Below are positions 46,558 to 58,179 of a DNA stretch of 64,000 bases, in pieces (positions within the stretch are counted from its first letter, which is position 1; every line of letters starts with the position of its first letter). Source of the DNA: Scytalidium lignicola (Eukaryota > Ascomycota > Leotiomycetes); contig NCSJ02000153.1 of assembly GCA_002812745.2 (NCBI GenBank), forward strand, positions 34,295 to 98,294. Direction: 5' to 3'. A program made the translations under genes and the position numbers. The notes under the pieces are model-generated. The model saw only the letters and a program-made list of their open reading frames with translations, ran no database searches and was not told the DNA's origin.

Positions 46558-48398
46558 ATGGGTTCTATAAGCGCAACTAATCTTCTTCCTCTGGCTAAAG
46601 TCGTAAATTGTGGCCCAGAGAGGCTTCTTCCACGGATCATTGACTTCAATGCTGAACTCTACCCAACCAGAACATATGCTACGTTCCCACAGGATGGGGA
46701 CTTGGAAAACGGTTTTCAGAAGCTGAACTTCCAGGATTTTGCCAATGCCATCAACCGAGCATCATCATGGCTAGATGTCACGCTTGGCCCAAAAACAGAA
46801 TCCTTCGAAACATTTGCCTATATCGGATCGAAGGACATTCGATATAGTGTTTTAGCTGTGGCCGCGATCAAGACCGGCCGCAAGGCGAGTTTTCGTCTAT
46901 AGATCTTCTACTATGATAATTTGCTAATGAAGATGTATAGATCCTATATCCATCCCCATTCAGCTCGCCACAGGGTCTACTTTCTCTCCTCAAGACGACT
47001 AAGTGCAACCAAATCATCTGCGCCACGCCTTTTTCGACTATTTCCCTGATCATGGAAACTATAAGCCATAAAAAAGACCTTCGCGTCCATGCCATGCTCT
47101 CGCTCAGCAAGTTACTGGACCCCAAAACTGCCAAAAAATATTACTATGGGAAATCATATGCAGAGGCAGAAAATGATCCTTTCATGATCATTCATACATC
47201 TGGAACTACTGGTCGGTTTATTGCCATGTAAAGAGACATGGAACTGGGAATTGACAAGTTATTAGGGAACCCTAAACCGTTGTTTTACACGAATGGCTGT
47301 GTTGCCGCTTATGATGCACAACGATACATGCCTGAAGATGATGGGCCTCTATGGTGGCATCTGATCACAGGCAAGACGATTTTCTCGCCTATGCCCACAT
47401 TGCATGTACGCATAACTTTCGAGGACGGGCAGAATTATAATGCTGACAATACGAGCACAGGTAGCCGGAATATTCACCTCCTTGATCCTTCCCATTTCTT
47501 CGATGCCATGGTGGTCCTGGGCCCTGGGACTAAGCCACTCTCTTCTAATCTCGTTGAGGAGGTCCATAAGCAAGTTTGAATTGATGGTGGTCTGTATCCC
47601 CCGTCCGTTCTGGAGGAAATGTGTAAGTCGCCCAGCGGGCTAGAAGCTCTAACTCAGCTTGAATTCATCATGTTCACCGGGGCACCACTATCCAAGGGTA
47701 CTGGAGATGTTCTAGCTCGTCACGTTAAGCTACACAGCACGATTGGCAGCACTGAAGTTGGCGTCTTCCCAGTCAATCTGGCAGGCTCGGAGGACTGGCA
47801 ATACTTCCACTTCCACCCGTATTTTGGCCACCGGATGGAGCCACATAGGAACGGTGATGGATACGAGCTTGTTCTCCACTACGATCCAGACTTACACCGT
47901 TTCCAGAGTGTCTTCCACCTTTATCCACAGGCGGCCCAGTACCGCACCAAGGATCTGTTTACGCCACATCCAACTAAGAAGAACTTGTGGAAGTATCTGG
48001 GCCGCATTGATGACCTGATAATCTTGTCTCATGGTGAAGATCTCAATCCCATCGAAATGGAAAAGGCTATTATGCAAGATTCCAGAGTTACAACCGTAGT
48101 TATTGGTGGTCAGGGTTGGGCCGCTCCATTTGTAATTGTGGAGATGGTCGATCATGCCCCGGTCGACGACAGGGATCGAGAGAAATTTGTGGATCAGATC
48201 TGGCCTTCTTTCATTGAGGCTAACAAGAAATGTTCGCAGTATGTACAGTTGCAGAAGTCACATGTCATCTTCACCAGCCTTGAGAAGCCCTTGCTTCGCA
48301 CGCTCAAAGGGAGCATCGACAGACGGAAGAGCCTTCTGGCGTATAAATCGGAGATTGACCTGTTGTTTGAATCATTCGAGCGAGCAGTATCTTTTTAG
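46558..48398 (+). pseudogene. NRPS-like stand-alone adenylation domain (acyl/aryl-acid activating), damaged
   Basis: Exons: 46558-46884, 46941-47211, 47266-47405 and 47461-48398. Adenylation core motifs are present: A3 HTSGTTG followed after splicing by NPKPLFYTNG, A5 STIGSTEVGVFP, A7 AQYRTKDLF and A8 GRIDDLIILSHGEDLNP, the LNP variant typical of fungal NRPS-like reductases. It would activate a carboxylic acid as the acyl-AMP. Damage: one T is missing in the CCCATTTC stretch (47491-47498), and an in-frame TGA interrupts at 47577-47579. The first intron needs a GC donor (46885-46886). The protein ends after the A domain; no thiolation, reductase or thioesterase domain follows, whereas relatives are often 1000 residues or more. 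Next to PAL, cinnamate or a derivative is the obvious candidate substrate (inference). Confidence 0.82.
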
Positions 48399-49132
48399 AT
48401 ATAAGGCGTTAGGTTTTTCATATTGATGTAGCGTTTATGAAGACTGTAGTACATTTTTTAAAACCCCAAATATCTTTGAATTTACATTACATGAGAAAAA
48501 CATAGTTATGGCCTCCCTCTCTTTACGTATTAAATATTATTGACTGACCGGGATCCTTGGATAGCCATAATGCAACAGATTATTCTCACTGCGTACAAGC
48601 AAGCAGTTTTCACGATGGAAATAAGTTTTATGAAACTAATCTCCCAATATCTTGTTCTAAATCACCCATTATCCAGTAAATAAAGGATTACCTAGATATA
48701 TTGTTTAGCACATACGCAGATTTGTCACAAGTAGCAATTTTCCTTGCAGCAGTCGAGATCTAGTGCATCCCAGGATGATGAGATTGGAGATTTAGAGTAA
48801 TCAAGTATGATCTATGAAAGGGCCTTGTAAGTTATTTGTAGGTACGTAGTATGTAGTATACATAATATATACAGGAACCCTAGTCCTAATTTAGAGACCC
48901 TACACGTTGACAAAATAATTACCTCAGTACTTCAACACGTGCTTTCAGGGTGGGCAACTCACGTGATATTACCCCACACAATTCTCACCCCGACTGATGA
49001 TCAGTAAAACCATTACTTGCCGAGCATGAGCAGGTTGTATGAAGTATCACGCCAGAATTTCAAAAGAATGCATACACGTAGTTGATAGGTACAGAAGTGG
49101 ATTTCTATATTTGACTCCGACTGTTTGGACGT
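48399..49132. other. intergenic region, no gene seen
   Basis: No thiolation or reductase domain sequence continues from the adenylation gene. AT-rich, promoter of the next regulator at the right. Confidence 0.5.
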
Positions 49133-51815
49133 ATGGAAAGTCTCCCATCTCCGAATAAACGGAGGATACCAGTATGTCCATATTGGCTCTCATTGTCGCG
49201 CGATTTGGCCGAACTGCTAATTTTCGCTAGAAAGCATGCGCGTCATGTAGAGCTTCCAAGGTAATTTTGGCGCTTTTTAAGTGTTTTCATATGGTATCTA
49301 TAACCACTTATCTAATCTATATAGGTGAGATGTGACGGCGGAAAACCTTGTGTTAGATGCAGGAACGCAAGGGTTCATTGCGACTATGTAAAGCCACCCA
49401 CAGATGTGGTGACCGAGTGAGTATACCTAGTTTTGACCCTAAAAGTTTTCCACAACTTGATTAGCTTATTACAGTCCCACAGGAGATTAGAGCAACTTGA
49501 AGAGCGGATGCATTCCTTAAGTAATCAAATTACTGATGCATCAACTGCTGTGACGTTGTTGCAACTACAACAACGACAACAGATTCAAGATATTGAGCTA
49601 AAATCTCAGTCCTCATCTAACTATCAGCAGCCACAGCCACAGCCACAGCCACAACAGCAAACGATTATGAACGTGGTATTATCACCAGTATCCCATGTAG
49701 ACTTTCCAGAGAGGCTTCAAGTCACATCTACAGTCTCCCTGGAATCTGGTAACGCTCAGCCAGATGTCCAACGCAATAATCCTATCACTCCTAACTTTAC
49801 GCTTAACAGCCGGACCTATCAACCCGTCTCTTCATCGAAGCTAAAGCGAGGATATTTCGAGCTTAGAGTTGAACCGAGCTTGGATGTCGTCACAAAAGGA
49901 TTGATAAGCAAGCAGGATGCTGAACTGTATTTCCGGACTTTCTTCCAGGGTTGCGTCCGTCATCGCCGATAATCTGCGATCATTATGTTAGAACTAACTA
50001 TGTACACAGGATAGTTATGTACCGGTATTTTCATCAGATATTGACACGTTCGATTCTGTGAGATCAAGGAGTGGCATGTTATTCGACAGTATTTGTGCTG
50101 TTGGGTGCAGGGCGCAACTAGGTTTGCAAACACCGGGATTTTCAATGTTAATATAAGAATCGAATGACTAAACTTAGTGATGTCGTAGGTCCAGCATCAG
50201 AACAATATCAGTCCCTCTCTAATATGACTAAGGACCCAATTTGCAAGGTCATGCTTGGAGATGCACCAAGAACTATAGAAACTATTCAAGCGTTACTGGT
50301 TGATGCATGCTACTCTGAAAAGGGTTGGGTATTAACATCGCTAGCATTAAAACTAGCCTTAGAGCTCAATCTACCAAATGCTTATCCTCAACTCTTAGCA
50401 AGAGTTTTAGATGATAGTAGAATGGGAAATGATATGGATAGAGATGACGCTCTGTTCAGAAAGGCAAGGGTGTGGTTTGGCATTTTTGTGTTAGAACACA
50501 TGTAGGTGGACTTTGCATTAGTCTAATGGATGGATAAGGTTATTAATTGCAGCACAGATTAAGTATAGACTCAGGAAAGCAACCGGGTATCAAGGCTGGC
50601 GAGGAAATGAGGAGGTGTCGAATTTTGCTTAAACATCCCGCATGCACGACCCTGGATTTTAGATTACTAGCACAAGTTGAGGTTTGAAAGTATTCCCAGT
50701 TCTAGTTAGACACCACTGATCTATAATAGCTTAACTCTATTCGTGGTATGCAGGATATCTATTTTGTCAAACAAACGTCTGTTGACATTACTCTACTGTA
50801 GCACTGGCTCATGAACGACTAAGTGCAGGGCCAGGAATAAGTCTCTCAGATCAAGAGCTGAGTGAGATCGCTCAAGGCATAAGAATTGATCTTAGTGTCT
50901 GGCTTAGGTAAGTAGTGCTTCAGTTTAACTTTCGGTGGGTTTGATACTAACACGAAGTAGCGATTGGATCAATCTTGTTGGTAAACAAACATTGTATACT
51001 GATGAAAAAAAANGGCAATATTGTCTGATAATATTACCGAGTAGATTCACATATAAAAAAGGAGGATGAGAGAGCGAATCTCCTCGTCAACTTGAAAATC
51101 CAGAGAGACTGGTCAGAAATGGTTATGTTGTGTAAAGGCCTACAAGGTGTAGGAATGGAAAACGTTGTGTAAGTTCAAGCCCCCAGGCTAACAACCTAGA
51201 GATCTGACGTGAGACATATATCTACTATCTAGAATCATGTCAGATGAGCAACGAAATCTCATCCACCTAGCCAAAATCAGTGCTCAAAGACACTTATTAA
51301 CTATTATCTCGAATTCAAAGCTGTATTTGGGGGGGNTTACGTTATGGAATGGATTTTGTATGGGGTACGTATCTCCAAGCTTAAGACTTGCTTGAGAATC
51401 GATATTAATCAATTAACTTGTTTCTTATTGTCCAGCTAAATGTGCCTTCTCTGTTCTACTTCTTCTGAAGCTCGCCCGACTCCTTCCAGAGTCAACGGAT
51501 ATGGCACAACTCATTTCTAACGCTAGGACCTTGCTAATAGAAATCTCTCGGATCCCTGGTTCTAACAACATATACTTCCATATCCTTCACCTCAGCGTAG
51601 AGAAATGTGAGCGGGCATTAAGGGGGAACACTGCACAGAGCAATAATCGAAATAGTCCAGAAGGGGAGGACATCGAGACTATGGATGCGGAGATGGATTT
51701 CCAGAGTTACGCCCCGAAGGAATTTACCTTGGACTGGAACTTCCCAGGGTTGAAATTTTGTTGGATTCCGTTTTGGTTTGGAGAATTGTTTATGGATTTC
51801 GGATCGGGGTTTTGA
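49133..51815 (+). CDS. Zn2Cys6 transcription factor
   Basis: The ATG at 49133 opens MESLPSPNKRRIP. The zinc cluster is split by two introns: exon 2 (49231-49260) gives KACASCRASK, exon 3 (49325-49416) VRCDGGKPCVRCRNARVHC, giving C-x2-C-x6-C-x5-C-x2-C-x6-C. Exon 4 starts at 49483 with a coiled-coil linker (RLEQLEERMHSLSNQITDA), then a Gln/Pro repeat (QQPQPQPQPQQQ). Further exons encode the fungal TF domain: GWVLTSLALKLALELNLPNA and RKARVWFGIFVLEHM. Later parts run over several small exons to the stop at 51815, and boundaries there are approximate. Two Ns (51013, 51336) fall near homopolymers, at least the first apparently in an intron. Its place beside the aromatic-acid genes makes it a candidate pathway regulator. 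Confidence 0.8.
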
Positions 51816-52552
51816 GGAATATGCCTAAGAGGTGGAAGGTGAAAATGATAGATAAATTACGCAAAGTCCATTCCTTAGTTGCTGATAATTTCGATAATTT
51901 CTTTCTCGGAACTTAGTCGGAATATTCCCACAGTCAATAGCTTAAAAGTGACAAAGAGGGTTATCAATACAAAGATGCCAGTAGATAGCGACCCTATTTT
52001 TGGTCTCTCTTTTGGGATTGAAGCGAGCCTAGCTTCTCTAATTCGTCAAATAGGTTAGTTACCATTTGACATTGTAGTTATGAGCCGGGGTGTAGAAGTA
52101 ACTACAGAATACTGCTGATCTCCTCTATATATCTTTAAATGCCCTATATTTTGTGGACTGTGATGGGCTAATTATTACTGAAGCGATAACCAAGAGGCTT
52201 ATGGCTAGAGAAATTGAACAGTCATTTGCAAAACTTCTGATGTTTCCATATTAAAGATAATGCATGCGGACTTGCTACTAAAGCAGAACAACTCAATGAT
52301 AACAAGTATTAGAACTTTAGCATGCCTTACATTGAATTTTCAACAAGGATCATAATAACTAAACTTAACTACTCATATGCAATACTATATCTCGCCTAAT
52401 TTAGAAAATTGCTAACAGTTAGAAGATGTAAGATCTTCCAGCCTTGCATAGTCTATCTCATCAGTAAGTTCAATAATAATGAACAGGATATTGCTCCTAT
52501 TAAACAATGCTGAATTAGACTCCTGCTCAAGGTCCGGAATATGAGAAGTTAA
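51816..52552. other. convergent 3' intergenic region
   Basis: AT-rich DNA between the ends of the regulator and the ACS-family transporter. No gene seen. Confidence 0.5.
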
Positions 52553-54676
52553 CTAATAGATAAAAATAAAATCTTCATTCTGAAGGTCGGTTTCATCATC
52601 AAATGCCTTTTCCCCAATCTGATCATGGTCTTCTCCCTGATATTCAGCGACAGCAGCAGCAGCACGAGTCTCTGCAGTACTCATCATTGACTTGTCGACA
52701 ACAACCGATGACTTTCCTACTTGCACCCGTTTCCTAGCGTGGCTCTTGTTTAATATGATGAGATACAAGGTGGTAAATCTAGAGGAAGAACGAGGTCAGG
52801 AGATGTTATTAATGGGATATTGGTAGTAAGACTTACGCGACAAGAATAATGATTACAATGAATAGAGTAAGACTTGATAAATGTTAGTATAATCCTTCAA
52901 GGTAAAACAAAGCAACATACCTTGATGTGAGACCACGTTTGTAACGAGGAGCTTCAGCAGTTGTATACAAATGTGGACCTATAATCTATAAAAATCAATT
53001 AGCAATAGCTCAGTAAGGGGGTTTTATCTCATCGAACATTTCCAGCACTCTGTCCAATGAAGAGAACTGCCGTTGTTGCCTTCTTCTTGGTTTCTCCAGC
53101 AGTGTTTTGAGCGGACCATGAGTAAATCAGAGGTGCTACAAATTTTTATTAGACTGTCTTCCGGTGGCTAACAAGATCAATGAATCTCACAGATGCCTGG
53201 ATAAACGGAAATCAAGTAATATCCAACAAGTAGTGGGCCACGATTGTCTGAGGTGTGCTCTATGCAAAGAAGCATTACACATCCAGCGATTGGAGGAAGA
53301 CACAGTAGAGCAAGAACTGGCCCCTTTTTCTTGAGATATGTTGCAAGTGCAGCGCCACCCATTGTTGCGATGATCTGCACAGCACCAAAGGGAATGTTAA
53401 GCAGGATGGTTTTGAACTGATCGAATCCAAATGAGTTCACAATTAAAGGACCAAACGTGGTTATACCACCACTCGGAATTCTAAATTAATTAGTAGAAGC
53501 AGGAAAAGAATAAGCCAGAGTAGCTCACGAGATTGAGAAGATTAATGCAAACCAGCACCAGGTTTTGATATCCAGCAAGCTCTCCGTCACATGATCCCAT
53601 CTCCACTGGTTCGAGTCCACGCCCATCTGATTTGCTCGGAGTCGCTCGACAGCAAGTAATTTCTCATGATCATTTAAAAATTTGGCATCGACAGGAGAGT
53701 CTGGGAGATACACACTGATGACGATAAAATTAGCAGAGTGACCGAATCATAGAAAAGTTGACTTACAAGACTACCACCGAGAATACAACTGTAACGAGAC
53801 CGCAGAACAAAAAGATAATCTACGAGTTATTAGTAGATGGAAATTTGTATAAGAAATATATAAAGTTGACACTCACTTGGTATGAGTGTAGTACAGAAGA
53901 ATTAATATGACCCAAGCCCCAAGCCAGAAGACTACCGACCTAAAAGACGACACAATATTAGCACAATACTGTAGGACTGAAAGTGGGACCAGTTGGGGGG
54001 CAAACCATGTTGGTGACCCCGTTCATCGCATACCATGCGGCATTCCTGTTTGTCTGTTCTCGCCGGCGCCACCACATTTGGGTAATTGCAACAAAAGTCG
54101 GTGCTATACTTAAGGATTAACTGACTATCATCCATCATAGAAAGGAGTAAACTGACCGACCGAAGCCTCAAAGGCGCCCAAGAAGAAGCGAGTGGCGAGC
54201 AACGACTTGTAAGTTCTGGCACCGGCCATGCAGCTCAAGATGATTCCCCAGCAACAAACCATCAGACCTGCAAACTTTCCAGTGGGGAGCTTAACAAGGA
54301 AGTATGCAATGATAGGCTGCATAACCAGCTGCGCAATATAGACAATGGAACCAAGCCAAGAGTAGTCTTGACCATGAAGGTTTGCATTCTGGATGAGGCC
54401 GAAAACACTCGCGTAAGACAACGTGGACTTGTCTAGCTGTTGAAGGAAATAGACAACGAGCAAGATAGGCAGGATAGTGAGATCAATTTTCTTGAGGATT
54501 CTAGCGTCGTCTTCAGGCGAAACAACAATGGCCTGGTTGGCATTTCGGAGTAATTCAGCCGCTCTATCCTTCCTGGCGACGCGGATATTCTTCTCCTGAG
54601 AGACATCTTGTTGGTTTTCAATCATCTCAACGTGCTTCTTCTGGTCGAAGGTCTTCTGATCGCTTGTAGATGCCAT
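52553..54676 (-). CDS. MFS transporter, anion:cation symporter (DAL5/allantoate permease-like) family
   Basis: A multi-exon gene with its ATG at 54676 and stop at 52553-52555. Exon 1 (54676-54157) encodes a charged N-terminus, then ILPILLVVYFLQQLDKSTLS, SIVYIAQLVMQPI and CCWGIILSCMAGARTYKSL. Exon 2 continues APTFVAITQMWWRRREQT and AAWYAMNGVTNM, the family hallmark between helices 4 and 5. Later exons give VYLPDSPVDAKFLNDHEK, SGGITTFGPLIVNSFG, GVLGxQ-like loop residues and a long hydrophilic C-tail. Twelve helices are expected in the plasma membrane. Relatives import carboxylates such as allantoate, nicotinate, pantothenate or small peptides. All joins checked keep the frame. Divergent from the GH31 gene. 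Confidence 0.87.
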
Positions 54677-55146
54677 AATGTATGAGTTCTACATAAAATA
54701 AAGTGCCTGCTTCTTCTGTTTTGCATTCAAGAAGTCCTCGAAGAGGAGCAAGAGTTCGATGTGAAGGACGGGTGGAGATGGATCGACACTCCATCCCTCA
54801 CCTTTTCTTATAGAATAACTGATCAGCACTAGCCCCGTCTGGGGGATAAATCTGGGGTCTGGGGTCTGGGGTTAGTTGTCGGATTTCGGGTGGAAGTGCG
54901 AAGGTTGGTGATTTTACTCCTCTTCTTGGCCACGGAGAAGAGCCCGAAATCCGAGTCCACGTTGTGCCTCCGTACGATGAAAGTGGACCAAACGCGCGAC
55001 TCGAATCCACAAATTCTCTTCCAGTTGCATGAGTTGGATCTCCGTCCTCGGATGTTGGGTTCACTATTAAAGGTGATCATAACCTACCATTTGTGGCTTA
55101 ATTATTTTTTTGTCAACCCAAGCGTCGTTTGACATCTATACCCACT
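54677..55146. promoter_or_regulatory. divergent promoter, ACS transporter and GH31 glycosidase
   Basis: 470 bp between ATGs. Holds a perfect 12-bp inverted repeat: TCGGATTTCGGG (54879-54890) and CCCGAAATCCGA (54943-54954), with CGG half-sites four bases apart within each arm. A triple GGGGTCT/GGGGTTA run lies at 54853-54874. Suits a shared Zn2Cys6 operator (inference). Confidence 0.5.
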
Positions 55147-57737
55147 ATGCCTCAGCAAGAGTTTATTCCACGCAAATATGCACCCATTCCGAGGGGGTAC
55201 ACTGGAAAACTCTCCACAGGTTCCGAAATTGTAGCACTCGAGTCCGCTGACACAGAATTCCTCTTTTCCTTCGAAGCTCTTCGTCCAGGGCTTTTTAGGA
55301 CTACCTTCTCTTCCAAAACGCACCCATTACCCCCTCATCCCAGTACCAGCCGTCCAGCAACCAATTTTGGCAACCTGATCCCAGTTTTCGAATGCACAAA
55401 TTTGAGCCAAACAATCAAAGTAGGCAATGTCACCGCTGCAGTCGACTGGACTGACTGTCCAATTGTTTCTTTACATCTTGACGGACAATTGAAACCAATC
55501 TATCGCGACCTCCAGTTTCGATCCTACGCAGTTGACTCAGCCGGCATAGCACATTACACTGAATACAAGAGAGACACATTGCACATTGGATTAGGAGAGA
55601 AAGCTGCTCCAATGAATCTGTCAAACCGCCACTTCATATTATCTGCTACAGATTCCTTTGGATACGACGTCTACCACACCGATCCTCTCTACAAGCACAT
55701 CCCATTACTCATTAATGCAACCCCACAAGGTTGTGTAGGTGTGTTCTCAACCACGCACAGTCGAGGAACTTACTCTGTCGGATCTGAAGTTGATGGACTC
55801 TGGGGCCACTTCAAAGTCTATCGACAAGACTATGGTGGACTAGAGGAGTACTTGATGGTGGGCAAGACAATCCAAGATGTTGTGAGACTATACGCCGATC
55901 TCGTTGGATATCCAAGGCTAGTGCCTCGGTGGGCGTTTGGATACATAGCTGGTGGAATGAAGTATTCCATGCTTGACGAACCAAGAGCATGCGATGCGCT
56001 AATGGACTTTGCTGAAAAGCTCAAGAAATACGATATTCCTTGCTCAGCATTCCAGATGTCCTCCGGATATACAGTCGCAGAGACCGTTCCAAAGACAAGA
56101 AATGTCTTCACCTGGAACCGTCATAGATTCCCTGACCCGGAGGGCTTTGTTGCTAAATATCATTCCGAAGGTATCCGCATCATTGCAAACGTCAAGCCAT
56201 ACGTGCTTGCTAATCATCCCGAGTACCAGAAACTAGTAGCAGCTGGTGCTTTTTTNCACAGATCCGAGGACAAATAAGTCAGGTGTAGCTCGATTATGGA
56301 GTGCAGGTGGAGGTGAGAGTGGTGAAGGTGGTCATATCGATTTCACCTCGAAATCGGGCTTCCAATGGTGGTATGATGGTGTGAAGGCCTTGAGACAATG
56401 TGGTATTGAAGGTATCTGGAACGACAACAACGAATATACAATATCGGATGATAACTGGCAATGTTCACTAGAAAACAACGACCATGAATTAAGTGATACT
56501 GTTGGGAGATGTATCGGACTTTGGGGGAGAAGTCTACACACTGAACTGATGGGCAAGTCGTCTTACGATGCTCTTGTCGATTTGGAGCCTGATATCCGAC
56601 CATTCGTTCTCACTCGATCTGCTACTGCTGGCACCATGAGATACGCGGCGTCTTCTTGGAGTGGTGATAACATGACAAGTTGGGATGGAATGAAGGGTGC
56701 TAATTCCCTATCCCTGAACGCAGGAGTTAGCTTACTTCAGGTAAATCTCACTGCCTTGAAATTTGTCGTTTTATCTAACCAAGTAGTGTTACGGTCACGA
56801 TATTGGCGGTTTCGAGGGTCCCCAGCCAAGTCCGGAACTTCTACTTCGTTGGATCCAGCTTGGGATATACTCATCCCGTTTTGCAATCAACTGCTTTAAG
56901 ACAGACGAGAATGATAACACAATCGGCGGCGTTATCGAACCTTGGATGTATCCCGAAACTACTCCGCTGATTCGAGATACCATTAAACGACGATATGAAT
57001 TAATCCCATACCTATATTCTCTCATGCTCGAGAGTCATATGACGGCTTCCCCTCCACAGAGATGGATTGGCTGGGGTTGTGAATTAGACCCTGAAGTGTG
57101 GACGCCAGAGGTCATGAAAGGAGAGATCCAGTACTGGCTTGGAGATACACTTCTAGTCGGTGGCGTTTACGAACCCGGGAAGACAAGTGCTCAAATATAC
57201 CTTCCAAAACGAAGTGATCAGGACGCTGGATATATTAACCTCAATAAGCCATATCAATATATTGAGGCAGGACAATGGGTCGAAATCGAGTCACCTTGGA
57301 AAGAAAGTATTCCCCTCCTTGCTCGCATTGGTGGAGCAATTGTAGTTGGAAAAGATGTCCAGACTCGGTCACCAGGAGATCACAGATTTCCCTCTCCAAA
57401 CGTTGTCGAAGACAACTATCGTGCGGTTGAGGTCTTCCCACCTAAAGGCATTTCAAACATAACCTATTCATATACATGGTACGAAGATGATGGTATATCA
57501 TCCAAACCTAATATTTCAAGCTTCACTATTGAGTATAGCTCCACTGATGACGAGGTCCTCGTTTTAACTAAAAAGGTGGAGAATAATCAAGTCATGCCTC
57601 TATGGAAGGACCTTGATATTATTTTACCGGTTGGTGATAGTCGATCGGTTGTGACTAGAAATGGCAGAGATCAAAATTGTCATAGAAGAAGTGAAAAGAG
57701 TCGTGGCAGAGCTGTTTTCACCATTGTTGGCTTCTAG
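55147..57737 (+). CDS. glycoside hydrolase family 31 (alpha-glucosidase/alpha-xylosidase type)
   Basis: Two exons, 55147-56740 and 56787-57737. The ATG at 55147 is used; the longer frame starts at a TTG. Leaving out the single N at 56256 the exons encode 847 aa; counting it shifts the frame in the middle of AAGAFFTDP, so it is most likely a placeholder beside a T run. GH31 features: N-terminal beta-sandwich, VPRWAFGYIAGG, catalytic nucleophile Asp in GIWNDNNEY, general acid/base Asp in SSWSGDNMTSWDG, and GHDIGGFEG in exon 2. No signal peptide, so probably intracellular. It releases alpha-linked glucose or xylose from oligosaccharides. Divergent from an MFS transporter, suggesting uptake followed by cleavage, though that transporter class favours carboxylates. 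Confidence 0.9.
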
Positions 57738-58179
57738 ATTTAGATATACAATGCAATCACACTTGGTCTCTGTGGTCAAGTAACTTGTCATTTCGAAATA
57801 TGACTTTGCATGATGGATATTATTGGTTGGTTATCATGATCTATCTAAGAGTGGCTCATGCTTTTGATATTTATTAGACTTCATTTAACTTCATTTTCTA
57901 ATACATTTGATAAATTAGCAAATTTTAACTCGTTTCCCAAAATATATAACTCTTCACCATTTTCTTCCAATACCTAATACCTTGCAGAACTGTTAGTGAG
58001 TAGAAATGCTACAAGATTGGTTTGTCTGAATACTAGGTTACAATTCATGTCCGTCAAGTACCGTACGGGAGGTGAGTGTAGACAGTTCCAGTGTGCCTTC
58101 TTTAATTTAGGCCAGAGAGAACTTTTCACTTGACGTCTTAGCTTTCTTGAGAACCACACAGGCTAATTTCATATGATAG
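57738..58179. other. intergenic region, left boundary of the truncated ABC gene
   Basis: No sequence like the missing N-terminal half of a PDR transporter is seen here. AT-rich up to 57960. Confidence 0.5.

Noticed and set aside
47212..47265. TAA stop in the adenylation domain after SGTTG
   Set aside because: It lies inside a 54-bp intron; splicing gives SGTTG-NPKPLFYTNG, the expected A3 continuation, so it is not a lesion.
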